From: JAPUEK01 sp963815355
GTDB taxonomy: Bacteria > Pseudomonadota > Alphaproteobacteria > Rhodobacterales > Rhodobacteraceae
Assembly: GCA_963815355.1 (NCBI GenBank)
Contig: CAWFGJ010000012.1
Coordinates: forward strand, 124,001 to 188,000
Length of the DNA stretch: 64,000 nt
Direction of reading: 5' to 3'
Shown here: positions 8,434 to 17,663 of the stretch, piece by piece
Layout of the letters: each line of letters begins with the position of its first letter
How positions within the stretch are numbered: the stretch's first letter is position 1
Translations under genes and position numbers: made by a program
Notes under the pieces: generated by a model
Seen by the model: the letters and a program-made list of their open reading frames with translations, nothing else
What the model was told of the DNA's origin: nothing
Database searches by the model: none

Positions 8434-8809
8434 GAGACAGCGCCACCAAGGCCGCAACCGCCTGCTGCCGCAGCGCCCATTGCACAAAGATATGATCGTG
8501 GAAGACCCCGGCGATCACGTTGGCGCTGATCCCCTCGGCCCCCAAAGCCGCCGCAAAGGCCGCCGTCAGACCCACCGCGGCCAGATCGCTGTGCACCGTC
8601 AAGGTGATCCGCGCCCAAGCCTCCGACGTCAGACCCGCGGCCTGCATCGCGCCCAGATCGGCCACGACCGTCATGCCTTCCGCCTCGGCCACCGTCGCGA
8701 AAGGCGCAAAGGGCATCGGCCCGCCCGTCCACACCGCGATCCCGTAGGGCTGCGGATGCAAATCGGGCGCCATTGTGCGCAGCAATACCTGTAAATTCTG
8801 TTCAGCCAC
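8426..8809 (-). CDS. ACT-domain (CASTOR-like) small protein
   Basis: A 127-residue soluble protein that looks like the ACT_7/CASTOR-type double-ACT family. It has a PQPYGIAVW-like strand near residue 20, a central LTVHSDLAAVGLTAA helix start and the GISANVIAGVFHDHIFV segment typical of this family. ACT domains usually bind amino acids. Its 3' end overlaps the start of the LysE-type exporter by 8 bases, suggesting that it may sense or modulate the exported amino acid. The family call is from motif memory; the functional link is inference from gene coupling. Confidence 0.82.
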   Translation of the reverse strand: MAEQNLQVLLRTMAPDLHPQPYGIAVWTGGPMPFAPFATVAEAEGMTVVADLGAMQAAGLTSEAWARITLTVHSDLAAVGLTAAFAAALGAEGISANVIAGVFHDHIFVQWALRQQAVAALVALSHA

Positions 8810-8889
8810 TGTAACCCCCTTGCGTGCCGCGTCTGCGACGGGCGCGGCGGATCATAGAAGAACCCAAGCAGAGCGCCAGTGACACGGTC

Positions 8890-8929
8890 GGGCCTCCGGC
8901 GGGGATATTTAAGGACAGAAAATGGGGAA
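8890..8929 (+). repeat. Rhodobacterales-type intergenic motif (GCCTCCGGCGGGGATATTT)
   Basis: Bases 8890-8910 read GGGCCTCCGGCGGGGATATTT, followed by AAGGACAGAAAATGGGG. I remember near-identical CCTCCGGCGGGRRTATTT motifs scattered between genes in Rhodobacter/Roseobacter genomes. Only one copy was noticed in this window. Role unknown, possibly terminator-like. Confidence 0.45.
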
Positions 8930-8939
8930 GAGAGATGTC

Positions 8940-8967
8940 AAAGGCCCCGGTGTTGCCCGGGGCCTTT
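8940..8967 (-). terminator. Rho-independent terminator of yebC (bidirectional)
   Basis: A perfect 11-bp stem, AAAGGCCCCGG (8940-8950) pairing with CCGGGGCCTTT (8957-8967), with a 6-base loop. It lies 22 bases past the yebC stop. Terminal A/T triplets on both sides would allow function in either direction. Confidence 0.7.
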
Positions 8968-8989
8968 GTGATTGGCATGCGGCGCGCGC

Positions 8990-9730
8990 TTAGAGCTGGG
9001 CTGCCACATCATCGGGAATGTCGAAGTTGTGCGTCACCGACTGCACGTCATCGTCTTCTTCCAGCATGTCGATCAAGCGCATCAGCTTTTGCGCCGTTTC
9101 CAGATCCACCTCGGTGCGGGTCTGCGGGCGGAAGATGATCTTGGATTCGGTGGATTCCCCCAGCGCCTTTTCCAGCGCATCCGAGACTTCGGAGAGGTTT
9201 TCCACTTGGCAATAGATCCAGTGGCCGTCGTCATCCGATTCCACGTCATCGGCTCCGGCCTCAAGTGCGGCCATCATCACGTCATCGCCCGAGCCTGCCT
9301 CGGCGGAGTAGGTGATTTCGCCCACGCGGTCAAAGCCGTGGCTGACCGATCCGGTCTGGCCCATGTTGCCGCCGCATTTGGAAAAGTAGCTGCGCACGTT
9401 GGATGCGGTGCGGTTCAGGTTGTCGGTCAGCGCCTCAACGATGATCGCGATGCCGTTGACGCCGTAGCCCTCATAGCGGATCTCGGTGTAGTCGGCCGCA
9501 TCGCCGCCCACCGATTTCTTGATGGCACGGTCGATCACGTCCTTGGGCATCGACACCGCCTTTGCGGCCTTTACGGCCAGACGCAGGCGCGGATTCTTGT
9601 CCGGGTCCGGTTCGCCCATCTTGGCGGCGACGGTGATTTCCTTCGCCAGCTTCGAGAACATCTTGGAGCGCAACTTATCCTGCTTGCCCTTGCGGTGCTG
9701 GATGTTCGCCCATTTTGAATGGCCTGCCAT
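8990..9730 (-). CDS. yebC: YebC/PmpR-family regulatory protein
   Basis: A 246-residue member of the YebC/TACO1 family, whose members act as DNA-binding regulators or as translation activators at proline stretches. The N-terminal signature MAGHSKWANIQHRKG and the following KLAKEI are intact. The YEGYG and ALTDNLNRTASNVR blocks follow in the right order. The ATG has GGAGT upstream. It is flanked by a clear terminator downstream and is transcribed alone. In many bacteria yebC is beside ruvCAB; here ruv is 22 kb away. Confidence 0.96.
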   Translation of the reverse strand: MAGHSKWANIQHRKGKQDKLRSKMFSKLAKEITVAAKMGEPDPDKNPRLRLAVKAAKAVSMPKDVIDRAIKKSVGGDAADYTEIRYEGYGVNGIAIIVEALTDNLNRTASNVRSYFSKCGGNMGQTGSVSHGFDRVGEITYSAEAGSGDDVMMAALEAGADDVESDDDGHWIYCQVENLSEVSDALEKALGESTESKIIFRPQTRTEVDLETAQKLMRLIDMLEEDDDVQSVTHNFDIPDDVAAQL

Positions 9731-9807
9731 GACCCTTACTCCGATCCCTGCCTTGGGTGATGGGATCGTCTACACCAGCCAGTGGGGGGGCCGCAAGAGT
9801 GGCGCGG

Positions 9808-11586
9808 CTACAGCGGCCACAGGATCGGGATCAGCAGCGAGGCAATCAGGCAGGTCAGAATGTTCAGCGGAATACCCACCCGCATGTAATCCGAGAACTT
9901 ATAGCCGCCGGGGCCGTACACCATCATGTTGGTCTGGTATCCGATCGGGGTGGCAAAGGCCAAGGTCGCCGAGAACATCACCGCCACCGCAAAGGGCCGC
10001 GGGTCATAGCCCAGCGTCCGCGCCAGTTCCATCGCCACCGGGGTATAGATCACCGCCACCGCGTTGTTGGACAGAAACTCGGTCAGCACCACGCCGATGG
10101 CATAGACACACAAGATCAGCAGAAAAGGCGACAGGCTTTTCAGCCAAGGCTCCACCCCCGACACGATCAGCCCGACCGCACCGGAATGGTCCAGCCCCTG
10201 CCCCACCGCGATCATCCCGAAGATCATCGCCAAAAGCCGCCCGTCGACAAAGTTCAGCGCCTCATCGGGGTCCACGCAGCGGGTGACAAGGATCACCGCC
10301 ACCGCCACCGCCGCCAGCGCCATGATCGGTGCCACATCCAGCGCAGACAAGGTGACCACCCCGGCCAAGGCCAGAATCGCGATCCACGCCTTGTGGCGGC
10401 GGTAGGCCCGGATCGTCGGGCGCGTCACATCGACCAGATCGAAGTCGCTGGCCAGACGCTGGATATCCTCAATCGTGCCTTCCAGCAGCAGCGTGTCTCC
10501 GACCTGCACCACCAGATCGTCCAACTGCCGCCCGATATTCTGGCTGCGCCGATGGGCCGCCAGCACATACACCCCGTACCGGCGACGCAAGCGCATGTCG
10601 CCCAACCGATGCCCGCCCATCCGGCAGCCGGGAGAGATCAGCACCTCCACCGTTTCGGTCTGCACCGAAGACAGCTTTTCGGCCAGATGCAGATCGGTCC
10701 GCGCCTTGAGGCCCAACAGTTCCGTCATCTCGGTGCGCAAGACCACCCGGTCGCCTGCGGCGAGCCGCACGTTGCCCAGATCGCGGCGCAAGCTGGCATC
10801 GCCGCGCAGCACATCGACCAGCCGCACCCCATCGCGGCGGAACAGATCCACCTCCACCACCGCCACCCCGATAAGCGTCGAATCCGCCGGGATCACCACT
10901 TCGGTGAAGTATTTCATCTTGCTGCGGTTGGACAAAAGCGTGCCCATCGACTGGCGCACCGGCAACAGATGCCGCGCGGTCAGCGCCAGAAACAGCCCCC
11001 CCACCACCGCCAGAATCAACCCGAGCGGTGCAATTTCAAAGATCGTAAAGGGCCGCATCCCCTGACCCTGCACCACCCCATCGACCAGAATGTTGGTCGA
11101 GGTGCCGATCAGCGTCATCATCCCCCCCAACACCGTCATATAGCTCAGCGGGATCATCATCTTGCTGGGCGCGGTCTTGAGCCGCGCCGAGATTTGCATG
11201 ACCACCGGGATCATCACGGCCACCAAAGGCGTGTTGTTCATGAACGCCGAGGCCACCGCGACAAAGCTGAACAGCACCGCGACGGTCAGCTTGGGCCGCG
11301 CCTCGACATGGCGGTTGGCGATCGAGATCACCATTTCAACCGCCCCCGTGCGCACCAGCCCGCCCATCAGCATGAACATCAACGCAATGGTCCACGGTGC
11401 CGAGTTTGACAGCGAGTCAACCGCATCCTTTACCGGCAGAATGCCCAGAACCAGCATCGCCGCCGTGCCTGCAATGGCCACAACTTCGACCGGATAGGTC
11501 TCGCGGATGAACAGAACGAACATGCCAGCCAGAATGGCCAGCGCGACCAACGCTTCGCTGGTCTGGCTCAGGTCAAGGTCGATCAT
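9808..11586 (-). CDS. SLC13-type permease with two TrkA-C domains
   Basis: A 592-residue inner-membrane transporter. Two hydrophobic blocks (about 10-205 and 395-590) flank a soluble middle with two TrkA-C (RCK-C) domains, roughly 210-290 and 305-385. NNTPLVAVMIPVV at the end of the first block and LSNNAVAVIYTP near the C-terminus are the paired Asn-containing motifs of the SLC13/divalent anion:Na+ symporter family. Such proteins often carry sulfate or other anions; the substrate here is not determined. The ATG at 11584-11586 was preferred over an upstream extension because it begins at the predicted N-terminus and has GGAG upstream. Single-gene unit. Confidence 0.9.
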   Translation of the reverse strand: MIDLDLSQTSEALVALAILAGMFVLFIRETYPVEVVAIAGTAAMLVLGILPVKDAVDSLSNSAPWTIALMFMLMGGLVRTGAVEMVISIANRHVEARPKLTVAVLFSFVAVASAFMNNTPLVAVMIPVVMQISARLKTAPSKMMIPLSYMTVLGGMMTLIGTSTNILVDGVVQGQGMRPFTIFEIAPLGLILAVVGGLFLALTARHLLPVRQSMGTLLSNRSKMKYFTEVVIPADSTLIGVAVVEVDLFRRDGVRLVDVLRGDASLRRDLGNVRLAAGDRVVLRTEMTELLGLKARTDLHLAEKLSSVQTETVEVLISPGCRMGGHRLGDMRLRRRYGVYVLAAHRRSQNIGRQLDDLVVQVGDTLLLEGTIEDIQRLASDFDLVDVTRPTIRAYRRHKAWIAILALAGVVTLSALDVAPIMALAAVAVAVILVTRCVDPDEALNFVDGRLLAMIFGMIAVGQGLDHSGAVGLIVSGVEPWLKSLSPFLLILCVYAIGVVLTEFLSNNAVAVIYTPVAMELARTLGYDPRPFAVAVMFSATLAFATPIGYQTNMMVYGPGGYKFSDYMRVGIPLNILTCLIASLLIPILWPL

Positions 11587-11776
11587 CGGCAGGCTCCACG
11601 GCTGGTGACTGACAATTCCTAACGTAAAGTAAGCGCGTGTGGGAAGTTTATTCTCTACCAATCGTGTCGAGTTTAACCAGAAAAACAGCTAACCAACTGA
11701 CCCAAAACACATTTCTGTAAAATTCCGGAATACCCGAAAAAGAGAATATCCCGCAAAACCACAGAATCATACCGTT

Positions 11777-12589
11777 TCAGGGACGGCTGTCCTGCAAACG
11801 CCCGCCCACTCTGACCTGAACGATCCGCAGGGCCTTCCCCGTCCGGTCGTCGGTTTCCACATAGGCGCCCGACAAGGTCGCCTCGCCGCCCGCAGGCTCA
11901 AACCGCCCGCTGGCCATGCCGGTGATGAACCGCCGCAGCGGCTCCATCTTTTCCATCCCGATGACCGAGTTGTAATCGCCGCACATCCCCGCGTCGGTCA
12001 GATACCCGCTGCCGCCCGGCAAGATCATCGCATCCGCCGTCGGCACATGGGTATGGGTGCCCACTACCAACGACGCCTGCCCGTCGCACCAATGGCCCAA
12101 CGCCATCTTTTCCGACGTGGCCTCGGCGTGCACATCGACAATCGCCGCCTGCACCGCACCGCCGAGCCGATGGGTCTTCAGCACCGACTCGACCGCCGAG
12201 AACGGATCGTCGAACGGGCGCTTCATGAACACCTGCCCCAGCACCTGCGTCACCAGCACCTTGCGGCCCTGCGTCGCCTCAAACACCCGCGCGCCCTTGC
12301 CGGGGGCCACCTTGGAAAAGTTCAGCGGCCGCAGAATGCGCGGCTCCTGTTCGATGAACTGCAACATGTCCTTCTGGTCAAAGGCATGATCGCCCAACGT
12401 CAGGCAATCGGCCCCCGCCTGCAGCAAGGCGCGCGCGTGCTCCGCCGTCAGGCCCGCGCCTTGACTGGCGTTCTCGCCGTTGACCACCACGAAATCGAGC
12501 CCCCATTCGGCACGAAGGCCGGGGAGCCGCTCAGTGACAGCCGCACGCCCCGCGCGCCCCATCACATCACCAAGGAACAGAAGTTTCAT
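11777..12589 (-). CDS. YmdB-family metallophosphoesterase
   Basis: A 270-residue calcineurin-like phosphodiesterase of the TIGR00282/YmdB family. The metal-site motifs are GDVMG (7-11), NGENAS (37-42), LGDHAFDQ (about 65-72) and GTHTHVPTAD further on. The Bacillus homologue hydrolyses 2',3'-cyclic nucleotides and affects biofilm decisions; activity here is inferred. It stands alone, divergent from the helicase gene at 12839 with a 249-base gap. Confidence 0.93.
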   Translation of the reverse strand: MKLLFLGDVMGRAGRAAVTERLPGLRAEWGLDFVVVNGENASQGAGLTAEHARALLQAGADCLTLGDHAFDQKDMLQFIEQEPRILRPLNFSKVAPGKGARVFEATQGRKVLVTQVLGQVFMKRPFDDPFSAVESVLKTHRLGGAVQAAIVDVHAEATSEKMALGHWCDGQASLVVGTHTHVPTADAMILPGGSGYLTDAGMCGDYNSVIGMEKMEPLRRFITGMASGRFEPAGGEATLSGAYVETDDRTGKALRIVQVRVGGRLQDSRP

Positions 12590-12838
12590 GCCCTTGGATT
12601 AGGGCGACCCGCGCCCGCCCGCAACCCTGAACCCACCCGCGATTCGCAGGTTATGGTTAACAAACCACGCTCCCCGGGCCGAAAAACCCGCGTTTCCCCC
12701 CGAAAAGACCGCAAGAAGATCAAAAGAAGAAAGAAGGAAGACACCCCCGTTTTCCATTTTCCCCATGATTTCCGCAGCTTAATCCAGCGCCCGCTGCCCC
12801 CCCTTTCCCTGCCCCCCCAAACCCCTATCTTCCCCCCC

Positions 12839-15232
12839 ATGATCCCCCTTCCCCCCGCCCTTGCCGACTGGTTCGCTGCCAAAAACTGGCACCTGCATCC
12901 GCACCAATTGGAAATGCTGGACCGTGCAGGCGATCCCTCAACCCTGCTGATCGCGCCCACGGGCGGTGGTAAAACGCTGGCAGGCTTCTTGCCCACGCTG
13001 GCCGAACTGGCGGACGGATCGCATAAGGGTCTGCACACGCTGTATATCTCGCCGCTCAAGGCCTTGGCCGCCGACATCCGCCGCAACCTGCGCCTGCCGA
13101 TTGAGGGCGCGGCCCTGCCGATCCGGGTAGAGGATCGCACCGGCGACACCACCTATACCCAACGCCGCCGCCAACGCGCCGACCCGCCGCATATCCTGCT
13201 GACCACGCCCGAAAGCCTGGCGCTGCTGCTGTCCTACGAAGACGCCCCAAGGATTTTCCAATCGCTGCAAAGGGTTGTGGTGGACGAACTCCACGCCCTT
13301 GCCGAAAGCAAACGCGGCGACCAATTGATGCTGCTGATCTCGCGGCTGCAATCGCTGGCCCCCGGCCTGCGGCGTGTCGGCCTGTCGGCGACAGTGGAAG
13401 ACCCGCCGACGCTGGCCGCCTATCTTGCCCCCGGCACCGCGATCTTGCAGGCCGACCCCGGCCCCGACCCAGACATCTCCATGCTGGAAACCGACACGCC
13501 CCCGCCGTGGACGGGCGGCGGCGGGCGCTATGCGATCCCCGCGATCCTGCACGAAATCCGCCACCACAAGACCACGCTGATCTTTCACAACACCCGCGCT
13601 CAGGCGGAATTGTTCTTTTACGATCTGTGGTTACAAAACACCGATGATCTGCCCATCGGTATCCACCACGGCTCGCTTGATCGGGCGCAGCGCGAAAAGG
13701 TTGAGGCGGCGATGGTCGATGGCCGCCTGCGCGCCATCGTCTGCACCGGCTCATTGGACCTTGGCATCGACTGGGGCGATGTCGATCTGGTCATTCAGGT
13801 CGGCGCGCCGAAAAACGTCAAGCGGCTCGTCCAGCGCATCGGCCGCGCCAACCACCGCTACAACGCACCGTCCAAAGCGTTGCTCGTCCCCGCCAACCGG
13901 TTTGAGGTGGTTGAGTGCCAAGCCGCCCTTGAGGCTGTGCGCGCCCACACCCTCGACGGCGAGCCCCGTGGCCCCGGCCCGCGCGACGTGCTGTGCCAAC
14001 ACATCCTGCTCGCCGCCTGCGCCGCCCCGTTTGAGGCAGATGCGCTTTTCGCCGAAGTTGCGCGCACCGGCCCTTACGTCGCCCTGACACGCGGCGAATT
14101 TGACGCCTGCCTCGACTTTGCGGCAACCGGTGGATATGCGCTAAGAGCTTATGATCGCTGGCAGAAATTAAAGTTAACAAATGGTAAATGGCACCTGCGC
14201 GACCCCCGCAGCGCCGCCCTGATCCGTCAGAACCTTGGCACGATCATCGATACCGAAACCCTGAAAGTGCGCCTCAAAGGCCGGATGGGCGGCACCCCCT
14301 TGGGCGAGGTGGAAGAGGCTTTCGCCGCCAGTCTGACCCCCGGCGATACCTTTCTGATCGGCGGGCAAGTTGTGCGGTATGAAGGGCTGTCCGAGATGAC
14401 AGTCGAGGTCACCCGCCAACCGGGGCGCGATCCGAAAGTGGCGGTGTTTTCGGGCACGAAATTTGCCACCTCCACCCTGCTGACCCAGCGGATTTTGCAG
14501 ATCTTTCAACAAGATCGCTGGCCCGACCTGCCCCACCACACTGCCGATTGGCTGGCCCTGCAACGCGAGGTATCCCGCCTGCCCGAACAAGGTCGGCTCT
14601 TGCTGGAAAGCTTTCCGCAGGACGGGCGCGAACATCTGTGTGTCTACGGCTTTGCGGGCCGCAACGCCCAGCAAACCCTCGGCCTGCTGATTACAAAACA
14701 GATGGAATCCCAAGGGCTTGCCCCCCTCGGCTTTGTCGCCACCGACTATGCGACGTTGATCTGGGGGCTGGAACCCGTGACCGACCCGGCCCCCCTGTTC
14801 GACCTGACCACCCTACGTGACGGGCTTGAAGGCTGGCTTTCTGGCAATGCTGTCATGAAACGCACCTTTCGCAACACCGCAATCATCGCCGGCTTGATTG
14901 AGCGCAGCCATCAGGGCCGCCGCAAATCCGGGCGGCAGGCGACGTTTTCCTCCGACATCCTCTACGACACTTTGCGCAAATACGACCCCGGCCACCTGAT
15001 GCTGGACATCACCCGGCAAGAGGCCCTGCGCGGGCTGATCGACTTTGCCCGCGTTGAAGAGTTGCTGGCCCGCATCGGCCCCCGGATCGACCTGATCCGG
15101 CTGGACCGCGTCACCCCGCTTGCCGCCCCGATGTTTCTGGAGCAGGGCAAGATCCCGGTCCAAGGCACGGGCCGTGAACGCCTGGCCGATGATGCTGCCA
15201 AGGCGCTTTTGCGCGACGCAGGCTTGGGCTAA
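12839..15232 (+). CDS. Ligase-associated DNA damage response DEXH-box helicase
   Basis: A 797-residue Lhr-like superfamily 2 helicase. Walker A APTGGGKT is at 39-46, SPLKAL at 71-76, TTPESL at 122-127, Walker B DELH at 149-152 and SAT shortly after. Motif V/VI elements GSLDLGIDWGDVD and QRIGRANHR follow. The following PdeM gene supports assignment to the ligase-associated repair set, whose partners elsewhere are an ATP-dependent ligase and an exonuclease; neither is in this window. The start ATG at 12839 fits family length; a longer in-frame reading upstream overlaps ymdB antisense and is rejected. No SD is visible: the 40 bases before the ATG are almost all pyrimidine. Confidence 0.93.
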   Translation: MIPLPPALADWFAAKNWHLHPHQLEMLDRAGDPSTLLIAPTGGGKTLAGFLPTLAELADGSHKGLHTLYISPLKALAADIRRNLRLPIEGAALPIRVEDRTGDTTYTQRRRQRADPPHILLTTPESLALLLSYEDAPRIFQSLQRVVVDELHALAESKRGDQLMLLISRLQSLAPGLRRVGLSATVEDPPTLAAYLAPGTAILQADPGPDPDISMLETDTPPPWTGGGGRYAIPAILHEIRHHKTTLIFHNTRAQAELFFYDLWLQNTDDLPIGIHHGSLDRAQREKVEAAMVDGRLRAIVCTGSLDLGIDWGDVDLVIQVGAPKNVKRLVQRIGRANHRYNAPSKALLVPANRFEVVECQAALEAVRAHTLDGEPRGPGPRDVLCQHILLAACAAPFEADALFAEVARTGPYVALTRGEFDACLDFAATGGYALRAYDRWQKLKLTNGKWHLRDPRSAALIRQNLGTIIDTETLKVRLKGRMGGTPLGEVEEAFAASLTPGDTFLIGGQVVRYEGLSEMTVEVTRQPGRDPKVAVFSGTKFATSTLLTQRILQIFQQDRWPDLPHHTADWLALQREVSRLPEQGRLLLESFPQDGREHLCVYGFAGRNAQQTLGLLITKQMESQGLAPLGFVATDYATLIWGLEPVTDPAPLFDLTTLRDGLEGWLSGNAVMKRTFRNTAIIAGLIERSHQGRRKSGRQATFSSDILYDTLRKYDPGHLMLDITRQEALRGLIDFARVEELLARIGPRIDLIRLDRVTPLAAPMFLEQGKIPVQGTGRERLADDAAKALLRDAGLG

Positions 15233-15241
15233 ACCTCTGTC

Positions 15242-15883
15242 ATGTATGCTTTTACCCTCGCCACCGCTGCGCTGATCGCCCGTCCGTCCGGCGCGCTGCA
15301 CTGGCCTGCGGAAAGCCTGCTGATCGTGTCCGATCTGCACTTGGGCAAGTCAGAACGCCTTGCCCGGCGAGGTGGGCCGCTACTCCCCCCCTATGAGACG
15401 CGCGCCACGCTAGAGCGGCTCGACGCCGAGTTGGAGCAGACGGCGGCGCGCCGCGTCTTGTGCCTTGGCGACAGCTTCGACGATGCCGCCGCCGCCGAGG
15501 GTTTGGACGAGGCTGACCGGCTTTGGCTGTTGCGCCTCATGGCCGGGCGGGACTGGAACTGGGTCGAAGGCAACCACGACCCCGGCCCGTTGAACCTTGG
15601 CGGCAGCCACCACGCCACCCTCACCTTGTCCCCCCTGCGGTTTCAGCACATCAGTACCGGTGAAAAGGCTGAAGTTTCAGGCCATTACCACCCCAAAGCC
15701 CGACTGGCCGGCCGCAGCCACCCGTGTTTCCTGATCGACAAAGACCGGGTTATCCTTCCCGCTTTCGGGGCCTATACGGGCGGTCTTTGGTCCAATGTCC
15801 CAGCACTCAGCGCCCTCCTGCGCCCCGAGGCGCTGGCGGTTCTCTGCGGCACGCAAACCCGTGTTATTCCAATGCCGCGTTAG
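15242..15883 (+). CDS. pdeM: Ligase-associated DNA damage response endonuclease PdeM
   Basis: A 213-residue metallophosphatase-fold protein. The motifs are SDLHLGK (30-36), LGDSFDD (75-81), EGNHDP (109-114) and GHYHPKAR (147-154), which supply the two-metal site. It begins 9 bases after the helicase stop on the same strand, so the two form an operon. Its last 20 bases overlap the convergent LytTR gene. The family is associated with DNA repair; direct nuclease action here is inferred. Confidence 0.93.
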   Translation: MYAFTLATAALIARPSGALHWPAESLLIVSDLHLGKSERLARRGGPLLPPYETRATLERLDAELEQTAARRVLCLGDSFDDAAAAEGLDEADRLWLLRLMAGRDWNWVEGNHDPGPLNLGGSHHATLTLSPLRFQHISTGEKAEVSGHYHPKARLAGRSHPCFLIDKDRVILPAFGAYTGGLWSNVPALSALLRPEALAVLCGTQTRVIPMPR

Positions 15884-16703
15884 CCGGTTCGGGCCAAAGC
15901 GCATCAACCTTGGCCCGGTGGTTCCGACTGACCGGCACCACCTGCCCGGAGCGGAGCCGCAATCGCAGCTTGCTGCCATCTCGCTCCACGCCCTCAACCG
16001 CGTCCCACGCCACCCAGTGCGAGCGATGGACCTGCCCGCCGGGTTCAGGATCAGCCTCGGCGATTGCATCACCAAGGCGCAAAAGCAGACTGGCACTGCC
16101 CCGGTCGGTCGCCAGATCCACATAGTGATCCCGCACCGAGATCGACCAAAGCCGCCCCTGCAAATCTGGCTCCAGCCGCTGCAAAAGGCGGGGAACGGGC
16201 GCGCCGCCGGTGGCCCCATCGGTGCCGAGGCCACCGTGCTCGTTGGCCATAAAGCGTTGCGCAATCGGGGTTTTCCCACTCATGGACATCCGCAAAGAAC
16301 AGATCCCCAACGAAAGCGAGGCTGTCATCAAGACGATCTCACCCAAGCCCGGAAGCGGCAAAAGCGCGTCATCGAACATCCACATCAAGATCGCATAAAG
16401 CGGCGGGCAAACCACAAGGCACATCAGCACGGCCATCAACACGGCCCCGCGCCGAATATCTGTCAACGCCAGCTTTGCATGCACAAAAACCCGCAGCGCC
16501 GAACCAACGGCAATCCCAATTGCCAAAAGCGCTGGCCAAAAGACCAAGCGGTCGAAAAAACTCATCAACCCATAAGTGCCAAATGGCCCCATGATTGAAA
16601 CCGGCAAGGAAAGGGCGATCCAAATAAGGATCGGAACACCCGACCTGAATTCTTTATACAATTCGGCGAAATACACACGCGGCTCACTACAATACCCAAG
16701 CAC
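15864..16703 (-). CDS. Membrane-anchored LytTR-domain transcriptional regulator
   Basis: About 279 residues: an N-terminal half with four hydrophobic helices (roughly 22-40, 48-68, 88-110 and 120-138) and a C-terminal LytTR DNA-binding domain (about 185-272). The domain has WSISVRDHYVDLAT and VHRSHWVAWDAV, equivalent to the usual VHRSxxVN segment, with lysine/arginine-rich ends. A one-component sensor in the inner membrane is likely; its signal is unknown. The first codon given is GTG (16701-16703) without a convincing SD; another GTG at 16676 is possible. The 3' end overlaps pdeM by 20 bases tail to tail. Confidence 0.85.
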   Translation of the reverse strand: MLGYCSEPRVYFAELYKEFRSGVPILIWIALSLPVSIMGPFGTYGLMSFFDRLVFWPALLAIGIAVGSALRVFVHAKLALTDIRRGAVLMAVLMCLVVCPPLYAILMWMFDDALLPLPGLGEIVLMTASLSLGICSLRMSMSGKTPIAQRFMANEHGGLGTDGATGGAPVPRLLQRLEPDLQGRLWSISVRDHYVDLATDRGSASLLLRLGDAIAEADPEPGGQVHRSHWVAWDAVEGVERDGSKLRLRLRSGQVVPVSRNHRAKVDALWPEPANAALE

Positions 16704-16772
16704 GCTGTATATTTATGGGAAAGAGATCTAACTTTCAATTCCCCGCATGCGGTCCTTTCCGCGGTGTTGGGT

Positions 16773-17663
16773 TTATGCGGTTAGGCCCTCTGGTTCTGGG
16801 AGGTGGTTTGCGCGGCAGCAGGCGGTGAGGGTGTTGGCGAGGAGGCAGGCGATGGTCATCGGGCCGACGCCGCCGGGAACCGGGGTGATGGCACCTGCGA
16901 CCGCGGCGGCGCTGGCGTAATGCACATCGCCCACCAGCTTGGCCTTGCCGTCCCGCTCAATCCGGTTGATGCCCACGTCGATCACCGTGGCACCGGGTTT
17001 GACCATGTCGCCGGTGATCATTTCCGGGCGGCCAACGGCGGCGACAAGGATGTCGGCGCGGCGGCAGACCTCGGCCAGATCCTTGGTGCGGCTATGGGCG
17101 ATGGTCACCGTGCAGCTATCGCCCAACAACAACTGCGCCATCGGCTTGCCGACGATATTGCTGCGCCCGACCACAACCGCATTCAGACCCGCCAGCTTGC
17201 CATGGTGATCGCGCAGCATCATCAGGCAGCCCAAAGGCGTGCAGGGCACCATCGACTTCTGCCCGGTGCCCAAAAGCCCAACGTTCGATATGTGAAAGCC
17301 ATCCACATCCTTGGCCGGGTCAATCGAGTTGATGATCAGTTCAGAGTTCAGATGAGCCGGCAGCGGCAACTGCACCAAAATGCCATGAACTTTCGGGTCC
17401 GCGTTCAGCGATTTGACCAGGGCCAGCAGATCCGCCTCGGCGGTGTCAATCGGCAGCCGATGTTCGAAAGAGGCCATTCCCACCTCAATCGTCGAGGCGT
17501 GCTTGTTGCGGACATAGACCTGGCTGGCCGGGTCTTCGCCCACCAGAACCACGGCCAGACCGGGGGTCAGCCCCTGCTCTTCGCGCAGCCGCGCCACATG
17601 TGCCGCCACTTGCCCGCGCACCGTTGCCGCAAAAGCCTTGCCGTCAATTACCTTGGCCGTCAT
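16773..17663 (-). CDS. folD: Methylenetetrahydrofolate dehydrogenase / cyclohydrolase
   Basis: A 296-residue cytosolic enzyme interconverting 5,10-methylene-THF and 10-formyl-THF with NADP. YVRNKHA near residue 50 carries the catalytic Tyr/Lys pair. The VGRSNIVGKPMA block (about 167-178) binds the nucleotide. PVPGGVGPMT is near the C-terminus. Its start overlaps the end of the chorismate mutase gene by 20 bases, and fhs lies upstream on the same strand, forming a one-carbon folate operon. Confidence 0.97.
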   Translation of the reverse strand: MTAKVIDGKAFAATVRGQVAAHVARLREEQGLTPGLAVVLVGEDPASQVYVRNKHASTIEVGMASFEHRLPIDTAEADLLALVKSLNADPKVHGILVQLPLPAHLNSELIINSIDPAKDVDGFHISNVGLLGTGQKSMVPCTPLGCLMMLRDHHGKLAGLNAVVVGRSNIVGKPMAQLLLGDSCTVTIAHSRTKDLAEVCRRADILVAAVGRPEMITGDMVKPGATVIDVGINRIERDGKAKLVGDVHYASAAAVAGAITPVPGGVGPMTIACLLANTLTACCRANHLPEPEGLTA

